The notes under the pieces are model-generated. The model had not been told where the DNA came from. It searched no databases and was given only the letters and a program-made list of their open reading frames with translations. Below are positions 47,704 through 59,883 of a stretch of 64,000 bases of DNA, one piece after another. Numbering within the stretch: position 1 is the first letter of the stretch; the number at the start of each line of letters is the position of its first letter. Position numbers and translations under genes: made by a program. The DNA is from Agapanthus africanus (Eukaryota; Streptophyta; Magnoliopsida; Asparagales; Amaryllidaceae): the NCBI GenBank assembly GCA_030015575.1, contig CM057349.1, positions 261,263,077 through 261,327,076 on the forward strand, written 5' to 3'.

Positions 47704-47990
47704 ATCAAGTCGGGCAATTCAACAGGATTCCCGACATCCTGATCGAATGCTCGTCGCAAACTTCAGTAGACAGCCGCACCCCCGATACCGTGGACGAAGT
47801 GCACCAAGGCGGAACACCGCTACCGCGAGCACCCGGACGGATGCTTTCGGCGACGGGGTTCTCCTATAGTCACTTGGTCGGGGCCTAGGGGTGTAGCTGT
47901 CTATTAAGTTTACCCGGCGAGTATCCGCGTACGCTACGTGATTGTGACGGACTTTTGATCACATCAAAATTCCATAGCAACCGATCAAGT
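47704..47990 (-). repeat. 280 bp leader module flanked by ATCAAGT (H)
   Basis: Bounded by the direct repeat ATCAAGT (47704-47710 and 47984-47990). J has the module at about 58774-59069. G reads straight across at about 35921 (ATCATATGGGACTAAAC). It could be an insertion with a 7 bp duplication, or ancestral sequence lost in G between the short repeats. No terminal inverted repeats or coding region seen. Confidence 0.7.
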
Positions 47991-48610
47991 GAGACTAAAC
48001 TGCTACGTTTATAATATTCATTCCGTTATCACATAACTTCTTGTGAATTCCAATTATTGCATCCCATTCCAGATAAATAGAAAATGTTAAACTTTCCGAT
48101 CGAACATTCGAACACCCAAGTTTTCCCGATACAGATCAACACATGAAACAAGTCTAAAAACATTCAGTTCGTGCCTCAGTACCAACGGTCCAGCCGTAGA
48201 AGGGTCAAGCCAACGCCTCACATGTGGCACGCCGTACTGCCCCAAACCCGAAGGTTCAAAGGGCAGTTCAAGACGGTCACATAATCGAGTTAAGGTTTGT
48301 TGTCTTCTAGAGGGTCCATCGCGTTACTTGCACTACTTAGAACGTCTTTAAACTACGGAAAAATCCAACACTTGGAAATTTCCCGACAGGGGAAAAATTG
48401 GGTATTTATATCCGGTCGAACTTTTTAACATATTCTAAAATTAATCCGGAAAGCCACATAGACAAAATCTGATACTCCGATCGAAACACCGAATCCCCAA
48501 AACAACCCCAGAATTTTCAACTCTTGAAAAAATATTAAAAATTCCCAGGAAAACCAGCACTGCATATTATGAATTACTGTGCAAAATTGGATGCCACAAA
48601 AGACAAAACG

Positions 48611-48657
48611 GCCGCGGATCCGCCGCACGAGCCATGCTCGTGCCGCTGAACCGCGGC
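48611..48657 (-). repeat. Leader hairpin of element H
   Basis: 22-base arms 48611-48632 and 48636-48657 with three mismatches and centre CAT. Inner arms are CACGAGC and GCTCGTG. Position and centre equal those of G, but the inner stem sequence is different (CAGAAGC in G). Confidence 0.88.
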
Positions 48658-48843
48658 GCATTGATGGAATTAGGCACACGAATTTTACAGTATCCCTTAG
48701 AATTGCCTGCTGATTTTTCTGCATATTTTTAATATGGAAAAATCCCAGATTTTGAAAAAAGTATAGAGAAGGCTATTGTATTAGGGTTTCGGGTTCGTAC
48801 GGACTTCAAACTTCGTCTAGACTTCGCCTAAGGCTCTAGCTAG

Positions 48844-48855
48844 GCTCTGATACCA
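48844..48855 (-). promoter_or_regulatory. Primer-binding site of element H
   Basis: The minus strand reads TGGTATCAGAGC, one base after the 5' LTR end at 48857. Confidence 0.94.
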
Positions 48856-48856
48856 C

Positions 48857-51076
48857 TGTGGGGTTCCTAGGCACACTAATGAGGTCTCACAAGGCATCAA
48901 GCATGCCAATTTAAAAAATTACAAGTGCCGAGAAACCCTAATACGGATCGTTAACTAGAATTTTAGGCGAAACAAGAAGCTAGTTAACAATTTAACTAAG
49001 TGTACGGAAATACAACCTTTGTAGATCCAGTTCTCTACCTCCATAGCTCCATGATGAAGTCCCCTCGCTGTCCATATTGGATCCCGGACTCTAGCGTCGG
49101 CTTCATCGGAAAAATGGGCGGGCTTGGTCGTCGGCTTCGATGCCGAAGATGATCTACGTCGAGGCAACACAAGATCAAGCTCTCACTTCACCAAGTCATG
49201 AAACTTGTGAAGATAACACCCTATACTACTTGGCAAGAGGTAGAGGATGAAGAAATAGGAGGTGGGTTCACTTTAGAATTGGATTTCTCACTCTTTTTCA
49301 TCAATCACCATTGATGGTCCAAGGTTTTCTTCTTTGAAGAAGATGAAGAAGAAAAGATGATATTATGATAAGTTATTAAAATGAAAAGGAAAAACAATAC
49401 TTATCATAATACTAACCCTAGTTTTGTGTAGAGAATAGACCATGGTTAGATATGATGGTTAGGGTTAAGCAAGAGACAAGAATGGTGGACTAGGTCAAAG
49501 TTTCATAAAGCTTCAACTAAACTACAAATAAAGCCACCATTCTTTTCTTATCATTTCCAAAATGAATAAACAAGTAAATAAATGAATAAGAAAAAGAAAA
49601 GCAAAACCCTAACCATTATCATGTAACCATGGTTTGATCTTTACACAAAAACCCTAGGAAACATGTATCATCAAACATGATACAATCAAGTGCACAAAAG
49701 TATATCACATATACAACTTGTGAACTTCAAGTGAGAAAATCCATTTAAAGTGAACCAATACTAGTTAATGCAAAGTAATATATCAAATATATAATTATAC
49801 ATTAAATCATTAAATCAACACTTGATTCAATGATCCGGTCATATCGCATATAACCGACTAGTATTCAATGTATCGATTTATCGAATCAATCCTTGATTCG
49901 ATAACTAGGTTATATCGCATACAACCAATCGACACATTCTTCGCGACAATGAAATACGGTATCATATACACGCATTATTCTCGGTCCCGCACATATCTCA
50001 TATGCGCTCCTATTTCGTTTCGCTTGAGCCAGGAAACCTCTGTGTAGGACTCTAAAGACTCGTCAATACGCCGGCAGCAGATGATGATCAAATCAAACAC
50101 CCACAAGCCGCAAGCGGTCTGCTAAACGTAACGGCCACCAGGGTATTGAGCGATCAAAAGATCGACGAGCAAGCCCACTCACACTCCAGTGAATCCAACC
50201 AGTAACACTACCGTACAGTCCGGTCTGATCGTCTGATATGTCGCATATCTCGCCTAGGGGTGGTAAACGTCAGACCCCAATAGCTCGATAAGTCGTGTCG
50301 ATATGAGATCTATAACAGTTCGAGAAACTACTGGTAACACTTACCAGTAAATCTCAGCAACCCTGGCCAGGGATTTCCGGTTATAGCCAATTGAACACAG
50401 CGCAACATCAACTTCCTATACCGGGAGAGACGAATCCCCTCCTATCGCTCATTGCCTCCATGTGACTCGGGACTGTACCCAAAAAACCACCGTTTTGCAC
50501 GCCCTCTTAGACGTGGTAAGATGGAAATCAAAGCACAGTGGGAACCACACAAGACTCTATGACGATCTCGGGTCAACAGACTACTCTGTACCAGTGTCAC
50601 CAGAGAACTGCCATCTGACGTAAGGTATAATACCATCTGGGAGTTCTCGGCGAGTCCGTCCAGTGTACCCAGTCTCCACTGAGCACCCGTATATCATCTC
50701 TGATGTCAAACACCAATGGATATGGGATCATCCATCGCCTATCTGTATGGGTCGAGAAGGTATATGCTAGTCTACTCTGGTATATCGATGCCCCGTCTCG
50801 ATATACCCACGACTAGGGACCTTGAAGGATGTACTTATGGACTACCCTGTCCCCACTAGTATGATCCGCATCATAGTCCAGGTAGTCAAGTACACATCCT
50901 AAGGGCTTTACCAACATGTAACAGAGAGACAATTAGTGTACACGTTAAGGTAAAGATCAACCAAATAGCATACTATCATGTCGAGCAAGAAAGTCCTCCC
51001 TATATATGTCCAAGCATCCACTACAATATACATCATATGTATAGTAATGGCCTCTAGGGCATACATATAACTAACA
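48857..51076 (-). repeat. 5' LTR of element H (2220 bp)
   Basis: Pairs with 40678-42898. A handful of substitutions are visible in the first 320 bases and no large indels. Confidence 0.94.
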
Positions 51077-51643
51077 TTAGGATGTTAGCTTGACTACCAA
51101 GACTATGATACGGATCATACTACTAGGACCTGGGTAGTACACAAGCACATCCTTCAATTGTTCCTAGTCGAAGGAATATCGAGACAGGGCATCGATATTC
51201 CAAAGTAGACTAGTGTGTACGTTTCTTGACCCTGTATGCGGCGATGGTTGATCCCATATCCATTGGTGTTTGACATCAAAGATTGTACATAGGTACTCAT
51301 TAGAGAATGGTACACCGAACAGGACTCGCCGAGAACTCCTAGATGGTACGATACCTATCGTCAGATAGCAGTTCTCTGGTGACACTGGTACAGGTTAGTC
51401 TGTAGACCCGAGATCGTCATAGAGTCTTGTGTGGTTCCTACTGTGCTTTGATTTACTCCCTACCACGGCTCAAAGGAGTCATGAAAACAGGTGGATTTTG
51501 GGTACAGTCCCGAGTCACATGGAGGCAATGAGCGATAGGAGGGATTTCGTCTCTCCCGGTATTAGGAGTTGATGTTGCGCTATACTCGATTGGCTATAAC
51601 AGTAAATCCCTGGCCAGGGCTATTGATTAGATATACTGGTAAG

Positions 51644-53809
51644 TGTTCGATGGGTTCCATAGCACCCTAACTAGGATTTATGGGGTATCAAGTTTGCAAT
51701 TTTTAAAAACCTAGAGAGCTATGCAACCCATGCCAAGGATCTAACTAGAAAATTAGGAGTAAGCTAGCATGTAATCAAACATTACACTAAGTGAATGAGG
51801 AATACAACCTTTGTATACCGATCCTTTACTTCTAAAGCTCCGTGTAGTAGTCCCTTCGCTCCAAGTAGTGATTTCCAGAAATCTAGTAAAGGTTCACAAG
51901 GCGAAAGGAACAAGCTTGCTTGAAGTCTTCGAGGTCGAAGATGATCTACGTCGAGGAAACTCCAACTCAAGCTACCTCTTCTCTAATTGGGAATTAGTGA
52001 AGAAAACAACCTAAACTAAATGGCTAATCTAGTATAGGTTGATGAAGTAGGATTTTTGCTCACTTTAGAATAATTTTCCTCACAATATTTCTTCACTTTC
52101 CAAAAAGCTAGAGAGCAAAATTGGAATGAAGAAGAAGATGAAAATGAGAATGGAATGAATCTCATGAGTGAGAATAGCAACCATGTGTGAGATAATATCT
52201 CATACTAACTCATCTAGAGACTTAACCATGGCTTAAGGTAATGGTTAGGTTAATAAATATTTTAAGTAAAACAAAATTAGTGGACTAAGTCAATGGTTTT
52301 ACAAGCTTCCACTAAGCTCCAAACCATGTGACTAATTTCCAACTAATTATTATTTACATTTAATAAATAAAACCCTTCATTATCATAAGCATGGTGTAAG
52401 TCTCATACACCCATGTAGCATGTAGCAACAAGCATGACACAATAATATATATCACATATATATTAAGTGTACACATGTGAGAAAAAGAAATCCTTAAGTG
52501 TGCTAATACTAGTTAATGTAAATTAATATATCAAATATATAATTATACATTAAATTATTAAATCAACTTGATTTAATAATCCGGCTATATCACATATAAC
52601 CGACTAATATCATTTGTATCAACTTACCGAATCAATACTTGATCCGATAACCCGGCTATATCACATATATCGCGAGAATAGAATATGGTATCACATATGT
52701 GTATTAATCTTAGTCCTGTGCATATCACATATGTTCTCCTACTTCGTTTCGCCTGAGCCAGGAAACCTCTGTTTAGGACTCTAAAGACTCGTCAATACGC
52801 TGGTAGTAGGTGATGATCATATCAGTCATCCACAAGCCGTCAGCGGTACTAGCTGTACGTAACGGCTACCCGGGTATTGAGCGATCAGAAGATCAACAAG
52901 CAAGCCTGCTCATACTTCCGCGAATCCAATAAGTAACACTACCGTACAGTCCGATCTCTTCGTCTAATATGTCGCATATCCTGCCTGGGGGTGATATACG
53001 TCAGACCCCAATAGCTTGATAAGTCATGCCAATGTGAGGCCCATAACGGTTCGAGAAACTACTGATAACACTTACTAGTAAATCTCGGCAATCCTGACCA
53101 GGGATTTCTTGTTATGGCCAATCGAGCATAGCGCAACATCAACCCCCAATACCAGGAGAGACGAAATCCCCTCCTATCGCTCATTGCCTCCATGTGACTT
53201 GGGACTGTACCCAAAAACCACCGTTTTGCACGTTCTCTTGAACGTGGTAAGGTGGAAATCAAAGCACAGCGGGAATCATACAAGACTCTATGACGATCTC
53301 GGGTTAACCGACTAACATGTACCAGTGTCACCAGAGAACTGCTATATGACGTGAGGTATAATACAATCTAGGAGTTCTCGGCGGGTCATGTTCAGTGTAC
53401 CCAGTCTCCACTGAGCACCCGTATACCATCTCTGATGTCAAACACCAATGGATATGGGATCATCCATCGCCCATCACATGAGTCAGGAAGCGTATACGCT
53501 AGTCTACTCTGAAATATCGATGCCCCGTCTCGATACTCCCACGACTAGGAACAATTGAAGGATGTACTTACCGACTACGATGTCCCCACTAGTATGATCT
53601 GCATCATAATCCTGGTAGTCAATTACTCATCCTAAAGGTTTTATCAACATGTAACAGAGAGATAATAAGTGTACATGTCAAGATAAAGGGCAACCAGATA
53701 GCATACTATCATGTCGAGCAAGAAAGTCCTCCCTATATATGTCCAAGCATCCATTATAATATACATCATATGTATAATAATGGCCTCTAGGGCATACATA
53801 TAACTAACA
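51644..53809 (-). repeat. 3' LTR of element J (2166 bp)
   Basis: The minus strand starts TGTTAGTTATATGTATGCCC at 53809. The other end (plus strand TGTTCGATGGGTTCC) is at 51644. It resembles the D LTR more than the G LTR. Confidence 0.9.
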
Positions 53810-53810
53810 A

Positions 53811-53820
53811 TCTCCTACTT
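53811..53820 (-). promoter_or_regulatory. Polypurine tract of element J (one change)
   Basis: The minus strand reads AAGTAGGAGA where the others read AAGTGGGAGA. Confidence 0.85.
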
Positions 53821-56690
53821 GCACTACGGCCAGTTGTTGTAGTATCCCATACCCAACGTCCTATAAAAGTCTCTCTAGATAAAGGCCTCTGTGAGTGGAT
53901 CCGCCCTGTTATCCTTTGCGTCAACTCTCCTTACCCCGATCCCTTGGAGATCAACCATCTCCCAGATCAGGTGATTCTGCCTCAGAATATGTCTGGAACG
54001 CTGATGGGACCGGCGTTCCTAAGCCAAAACCACAACTCCATTAATGTTACAATAACACTTATTAGACACTCAATGGTAGGAACCATGTTCATCTCATAAA
54101 CAAGAAATGTCCAGACAACCACTTTGGTAGCATTGTTGGTAACGATGTATTCAGCCTTTATTGTCTAGTATGCCACGGTATCCAGCTTGGAACTCTTCCA
54201 ACATACCGTCCCTCCTCTGAGGGTAAAGACAAAGCCTGAGACTGACTTTCAGTCGACCTTATCACTCTAAAAGCCCGAATTAGTAAAGGACTCCCACTAG
54301 AGTTCACCGTTACCAAAGCCCCAAGAACATTTCTTCGGTGCTTCTCAAGTACTTAAGAATGTCCTTCACAGCTGTCCAGTGATTCTCCTAAGATCCGATT
54401 GATTCCTGATCACTACTCCTAGTGAGTCAGCTATATCTGGTCTGGTACATAACATCTCATTCATGATAGAGCCTACTGCCGAAGCATAGGGTATCTCTTG
54501 CATGCGAGCTCTCGCCAAATCTCGGGAGACATTTTTTTGGAGAGAGTGATTCATGAGTAAGTGGGCGAACCACAATGCTTAGAATCCTACAGACTAAACC
54601 CCTTTAGTATGGTGTTAATGTACCTGGATTTGGGACACTCCCAACATTCACTTAGATCTATCACCATAGATCATAATTCACAAGATGTAGTAGGTATCAT
54701 CCAGATCTTCCATGGAGAATCATTGTGATAAGAGGAGCTTGACCGAGTGTAGCATAGGAAACCATTTCCTATCAAGAGTACGTCATCTATGTACAATACG
54801 TGGAAGATAACCTTACTCTCTACTACCTTCTTGTATATACAAGGTTCATCTACCTTTTTGATGAAGTCAAACACTTTGACTGCCATATCAAAACAGATGT
54901 CCCAACTCTGCGATGCCTTCTTTAATCCTGATGGACTTAAGCATAGTATCCAGCTATTTCACAGAGTCCCCACTCGTGATGGCCTGCCTCAACCTAGTTG
55001 GGTCATCATCTACCATGATGCAATCCTCGCTCCCACCGTCACCGAGGAAACCGCAATATCTCTCATGTGGATGTGGAACCCTACCAGATTCGCAGAGTGG
55101 TTGTGGTTCGTTGGAGACTATTGAATCCTTTGGTTTTACCAAATCATCAATTGTTAGTCTATCTAGCTGGAACTCCTTCCAGTTCTACCTCATGACCACT
55201 AATTTTTTTCATAAGAAATTCCTTTTCTAGAAAGGTGGCATGCTGAGAAACAAAATACCTTTTGCTCCTCAGTGTGGTAGAAGATATACCCTTGTGAATG
55301 TTCGGGATATCCAACAAACTTATACAGAACTGACCTTGCCTCGAGCTTGTCCGGATTTTTCTTTTTAACATAGGCCGGACAGTCCATATCTTAACTCATT
55401 TAAGACATGGTCTCTTTCCATTCCATATCTCATATGGAGTGGTAAGCACTGATTTGGATGGAACCCCATTCAATAGGTATGCAGCTTCTCAAGTGCATAA
55501 CTCCAAAAGGAAACATGCAACTCAGCAGTACTCATCATAGAGCGCACCATATCTAATAGGGTGCGATACCTCTGCCGCGATACACCGTTTTGCTGTGGTG
55601 TACTCGGAGGAGTAAGCTGAGAGAGAATCCTATTCTCTTTTAAATAATCCAGGAACTCCGTGCTCAAGTATTCTCCTCCTCGATCACATTGAAGGACTTT
55701 AATACTTATACCCGTCTGGTTCTCAACTTCAAGCTTACATTCCTTGAATTTCTCAAAAGCGTCAGACTCGTGTTTCAACAGGAACACATATCCGAATCTT
55801 GAGAGATCGTCGATGAATGTAATGAAGTACAAAGAACCAACCTTGGCATGTATAGACATAGGACCGTATACATCACCATGTATCTGTCCTAAGAGTTTGG
55901 TAACTCTTTCACCGTTTCCAGTAAACGGAGTATTAGTCATTTTACCTTTGAGACAAGAACGACAAGTATCATAAGATGAAAATTCGAACGGATTCAAATA
56001 TTCATCCTTATGTAACTTAGCTAGTCGTGTCGCATTGATATGACCTAGTTTACAATGCCACAAGAAGGATTCGTTCATTTCTGAACTACTCCTCTTGTGT
56101 GTATTCTATATACTTTGAACTGTGGTTTGATTTAGAACGTATATGCTATTATATAACGTGCATGATCCAATCAACTCTTGATTAAGGAAAATGTTCACAA
56201 TATTATCATGTAATACAAAATTATATCCTTCTTTAACTTAATAAAGAAACTGATGTAATGTTGTATATCAGGTTCGGCATGCAATAACATTTATTCAGAA
56301 TCAATGTATTTACCATTTAGTAATACAAGGTGATATTCGCCAACTGATTTGGTTGCAACACTTGCATCATTCTCTACTCTAGAGAATAATCACCTTTTCT
56401 CAATTGTCTACCTGTCTTTAGCCCACATAACATCTTACATATGTGGGATCCTGTTCCGGTATCTCATACCCAGGACGTAGTGTATATTGAGAAACAGTTC
56501 TCGGTAATGAACACACCCAAAGAAGATGCATCAACATGCTTATTCTTTGTATGGGTCGCGTGGGAATCCGGATATTCCCCTATTTCCTGCTCGGACTATA
56601 ACAATTATAAGATAGAGCGGAACCAACGTTCCCCAGCTCAGTATAACAAGTAGGTTCGGTTAATACATCTATATTATTATCTTGATTAAG
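53821..56690 (-). pseudogene. Copia pol relic of element J
   Basis: Pieces in order: protease region near 56690-56400; pre-integrase and integrase core (56078-55470, 202 aa) with HCKLGHINATRLA, C..C, IHGDVYGP, LQCDRGGEY, and QQNGVSRQRYRTL where the third acidic residue is lost; linker with ERYCGF near 55142-54954; RT with YIDD instead of YVDD (54886-54671); and RNase H pieces (54575-53830). Two deletions near 54928 and 54946 remove most of RT before the active site. The first joins two copies of an ATGGA(T/C)TTAAG sequence, so it looks like a microhomology event. Confidence 0.88.
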
Positions 56691-56729
56691 GCGTGACATG
56701 ATCGCTACCAGGAGAGAGAGAAGAAAACA

Positions 56730-59700
56730 ATCTGCGTATGCTCTTGCAAGATCAGATTAGTTATTATTTTATCTAATCGGGATGGCTCCCACTGTTTTTA
56801 TCAAATCTTCCTTCAAACCCTAAAAGGTATAACTAGCCGGGATTAATTACACCCTGCAAGTTCACCAATCTTTCAGCCAGGAAAATATCGGTTCTTTGAG
56901 GGAGGTTCCTCGTGCTTTCGCACGGACCTAATTAAAATAAAGCTCATTTTCCCATGAGCGTAACCCCGTTAACACCTTTCTAGACACCTACTTGATCGAC
57001 TAATTGTGATGTGTAAAACCCTTCCATGAGTAACTCTTACTTGCAGTGGGTATCGGGATCCAACTATCTCATAGAAAGTATGCAATCTCATTGCAAATTT
57101 CAACACTTAAAATTCCCGATAATATTTTGCCCCTAACGTCCTCTGACCTTGACGAAAGCCAACAAAGCATAGTCCGCTAGTCAAGTTTAACCCGTACATT
57201 TCATTATTGAATTAAACCCACCCGCACGACCCTTGACGAAACCCAACAAAGTCATACGACTACCCTAATCCAATCGCATCATATGTAGCAGATAAGCAGT
57301 AAGTAGCTAGCGCACACTACGCCTTGACGAAAGCCAACAAACGTAGCACGAATATTAAATACTACTTATCTGAAATGATGGAGGGCTACAACAGGTTTTT
57401 AAAAAAACCTTTTGTGTAACGAACTTGATATCGTTGTAGAATCGAGTGATCTTGAAAAGGAGTGTTTTTTTAGGCTTTTGCTAGTTTTGCTAAAGAGGTC
57501 ACTCCCGGTGAAGGGATCTCGGCTCTTTCCTCATCGAATGAGGTGCTAGATATTCTACAAGGAATACCGCTATGCAAAATAAGACCTAGAGAAGCAATCA
57601 GAAACAAAACCGAGTGGGTTGTAGCATCTGCCAGTTTCGCTAAAGAGGTCACTCCCGGTGAAGGGATCTCGGCTCTTTCCTTATCGAATAAGGTGCTGGA
57701 TATTCTGCAAGGAATACCGCTATGCAAAGTAAGAACTAGAGCTACCAGTTTTTAAAACAGGATTCTGCAACATCTTTAGGTTTATTTCTTTTTCATTAAT
57801 CTCATTAATGAAGTCCCATCATCTATGCTTCCTAAGCATCACAGAAGAAACGAAAGTAGAACGTATGCTTATGCCATCCGCATTCGCCACAGTGTCCCGT
57901 TATGCACCGTTAGATTACTTAACTAACGGTATAGCAGGGCGGGACTAGCGCGGGTTCGAAAACGTAAGCAACGTTTATTATATATCACATAAATATAACA
58001 ATAAAGCATTCATCTCAACATATAAAGTGATCACATCACAGAATATCAGCAGCAGAAGTCCACATATGAAATATTGGATATACTAGGAATTCCGTGTTTT
58101 AAATTAAACCAGTAAAAAACACGGATTCCACGGTCGTGATGAATAACCAAACCCACATCCCTAGACCCCTACAAGAGAGGCAAGCAACCCTACCAATTCT
58201 AGAGTTAGGAGACCCGGTCTCGACTCCTAGAGATGGTCTCCCACTGGACCTTAGAACCCGGTTACTTGTGCTCCCCGCCTTGGGTCTATCCTAATTTGGA
58301 AAAGTAAATAATATACAACAAGGGTGACAACATCCTCTACCCGGAAGTGCCCCAATAAAAGAATATTACATACAAGTTTTTACATGAATGAAAATGAAAA
58401 ACTCTCATCTCACATAAAAAAACCCGGCTATTCAAACACGACGATCCAATATAACATATCACAGCAACACATAACATCACATGTCATCAACATAAATATA
58501 CGTATCGCAATTGTCGTTGATATATAGTAATGAAACCGGCGATACACCACATATTAAACTTACGGTCGCAGAAAAGAAAGTGAAAAACTACAACAATTGG
58601 AATCCGCAACCACCTTAGACATCATAAACCCAATGTATCACATACTTTGGATTTCATGCCTAACCAAATGAATTCCTTAGACATCATAAACCCGGAATAT
58701 CACATATTCCGAATTTCATGCCTAACAATTATAAACCCCACATTTTAGTCTCGTTATTGAAAACACTTTCCAATAACAAGTCAGGAAATTCAACAAGATT
58801 CCCGACATCCTGATCGAATGCTCTTCGGAAACTTTAGTAGACGGGCGCACCTCCCGATGTCGTTGACGAAGTGCACTTAGGCGGAACACCGCGGCTGCGA
58901 GCACCTGAACGGATGCTTTTGGCAACGGGGTTCTCCTACAGTCACTTGGTCGGGGCTATGAGGTATGGTTATCTAGTAAGGTTACCCGGCGAGTATCTGC
59001 GTACGCTACGTGATTGCGACGGACTTTTGATCCACATCAAAATCTCGTGGCAACCGATCAAATGAGACTAAATTGCTAGATTTATAAAATTCAAATTAGT
59101 TTACACAAAACTAATTATTGTGGATTTCAAGTATTGTATCACAATTCACAGATAGCTAGACAATGTTAAACTTTTCGATCGAATCAACAAACACCCACAT
59201 TTTCCCCGAAAACTCAACACTTGAGCACAGTTTAAAAAATACCCAGAACATGCCACAACACCTATGGACCAACCGTAGAAGGGCCAACCCTTGCCTCACC
59301 TATAGCGCCGCGGAACTACCACAATCCCTAGGGTTTTGTGGCGGTTCCGGCGGTCATAGAATCGAGTTAGGGTTTCATTCTTCTAGAGGGTCCCTAGAAA
59401 ACACCTGCATGATTTTCTGAAGATTTTAAACTTGGAAAATTCCAACTTTTGGAAAATTTCCAGCGAAGGAAAAAATAGGTTATTGATATCCGCTCGAACT
59501 TTTTAACGTCGTCTTAATAACGCGAAAATATGTTAGAATTACGACTACGAAGCACTCTAAATTTCCTTTATAGAAAGATAACATCACATGCAATCTCAGT
59601 AAAAACAAGCAACACCTGAAACACCAAAACCCAGAGACTGGAACACCGACCCAAAACAAACCCCAGATAATCCAAGAAAACCGGTGAGGCCGGTCCTTTT

Positions 59701-59883
59701 TCAACATGTGGCCGGTCCAAATCCGGCGATAGGAGCTCGTTTTCGTCTGGTGTTCATGTTACATCTCATGAAACATTCTGCAACTGCTTAAAAAAATTTT
59801 AGACACTCAAAATTTCAACAGAAACTAGGTTTTTGTTTTGAGTGTTTCGGAGTTGTTTCGGTTTCGTAATTCTACAAACATCG
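56730..59883 (-). other. Leader of element J, no gag found
   Basis: Same order as H: TTGAC units at 57147, 57231 and 57322 (GACGAAAGCC, GACGAAACCC, GACGAAAGCC); doubled repeat (57484-57590 and 57633-57735); the 280 bp module (about 58774-59069); and a conserved block near 59258-59400. In J both repeat copies fall in one 85-codon open frame (57727-57470). The hairpin near the PBS is eroded (about 59680-59727), but another GC-rich inverted repeat stands at 59306-59353. Confidence 0.7.
59306..59353 (-). repeat. Second leader inverted repeat in J
   Basis: CGCCGCGGAACTACCACAA (59306-59324) and TTGTGGCGGTTCCGGCGG (59336-59353) can pair with a few mismatches. The homologous block in D, G and H has GGCACGCCGTACTGCCCC instead. 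Confidence 0.6.

Larger units (their letters stand above)
45740..48843 (-). other. Leader of element H, 3.1 kb, no gag found
   Basis: Follows the same plan as D and G: TTGAC units at 46151, 46234 and 46329 (all GACAAAGGCC), doubled repeat at 46488-46590 and 46635-46738, conserved blocks, and hairpin 48611-48657. It also has the extra module at 47704-47990. No gene recognised. Confidence 0.73.
40678..51076 (-). mobile_element. Element H: full-length family 1 copia, defective pol
   Basis: Complete 10,399 bp minus-strand element. It has 5' LTR 48857-51076, PBS 48844-48855, leader to about 45740, pol relic 45665-42910, purine tract 42900-42909 and 3' LTR 40678-42898. Target duplication TTAGG is at 40673-40677 and 51077-51081. 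Its LTRs (2220 and 2221 bp) are nearly identical by eye, but pol has many stops and the same large deletions as element A. It most likely moved with enzymes made by other elements. Confidence 0.94.
40501..51643 (+). repeat. LTR I (family 1-like, plus strand), split by H
   Basis: Two pieces, 40501-40677 and 51077-51643, join into the first ~740 bp of a family 1 LTR (TGTTAGTGATATGTATACCC...), much diverged from A. H is inserted between them with TTAGG on both sides. The LTR is cut at 51643 by J, and its remainder would lie beyond J, outside the window. I cannot say whether it is a solo LTR. Confidence 0.85.
51644..59883 (-). mobile_element. Element J: family 1 copia, 5' end cut by K
   Basis: Minus-strand element with 3' LTR 51644-53809, purine tract 53811-53820, pol relic and leader. 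It ends at 59883, roughly 40 bp short of the expected PBS, where K begins. Its 5' LTR would lie right of the window. The left target flank in LTR I is GTAAG (51639-51643). It does not carry the shared deletions of A and H, but does share their CTGG version of the pyrimidine tract and the 280 bp module of H. Confidence 0.88.
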
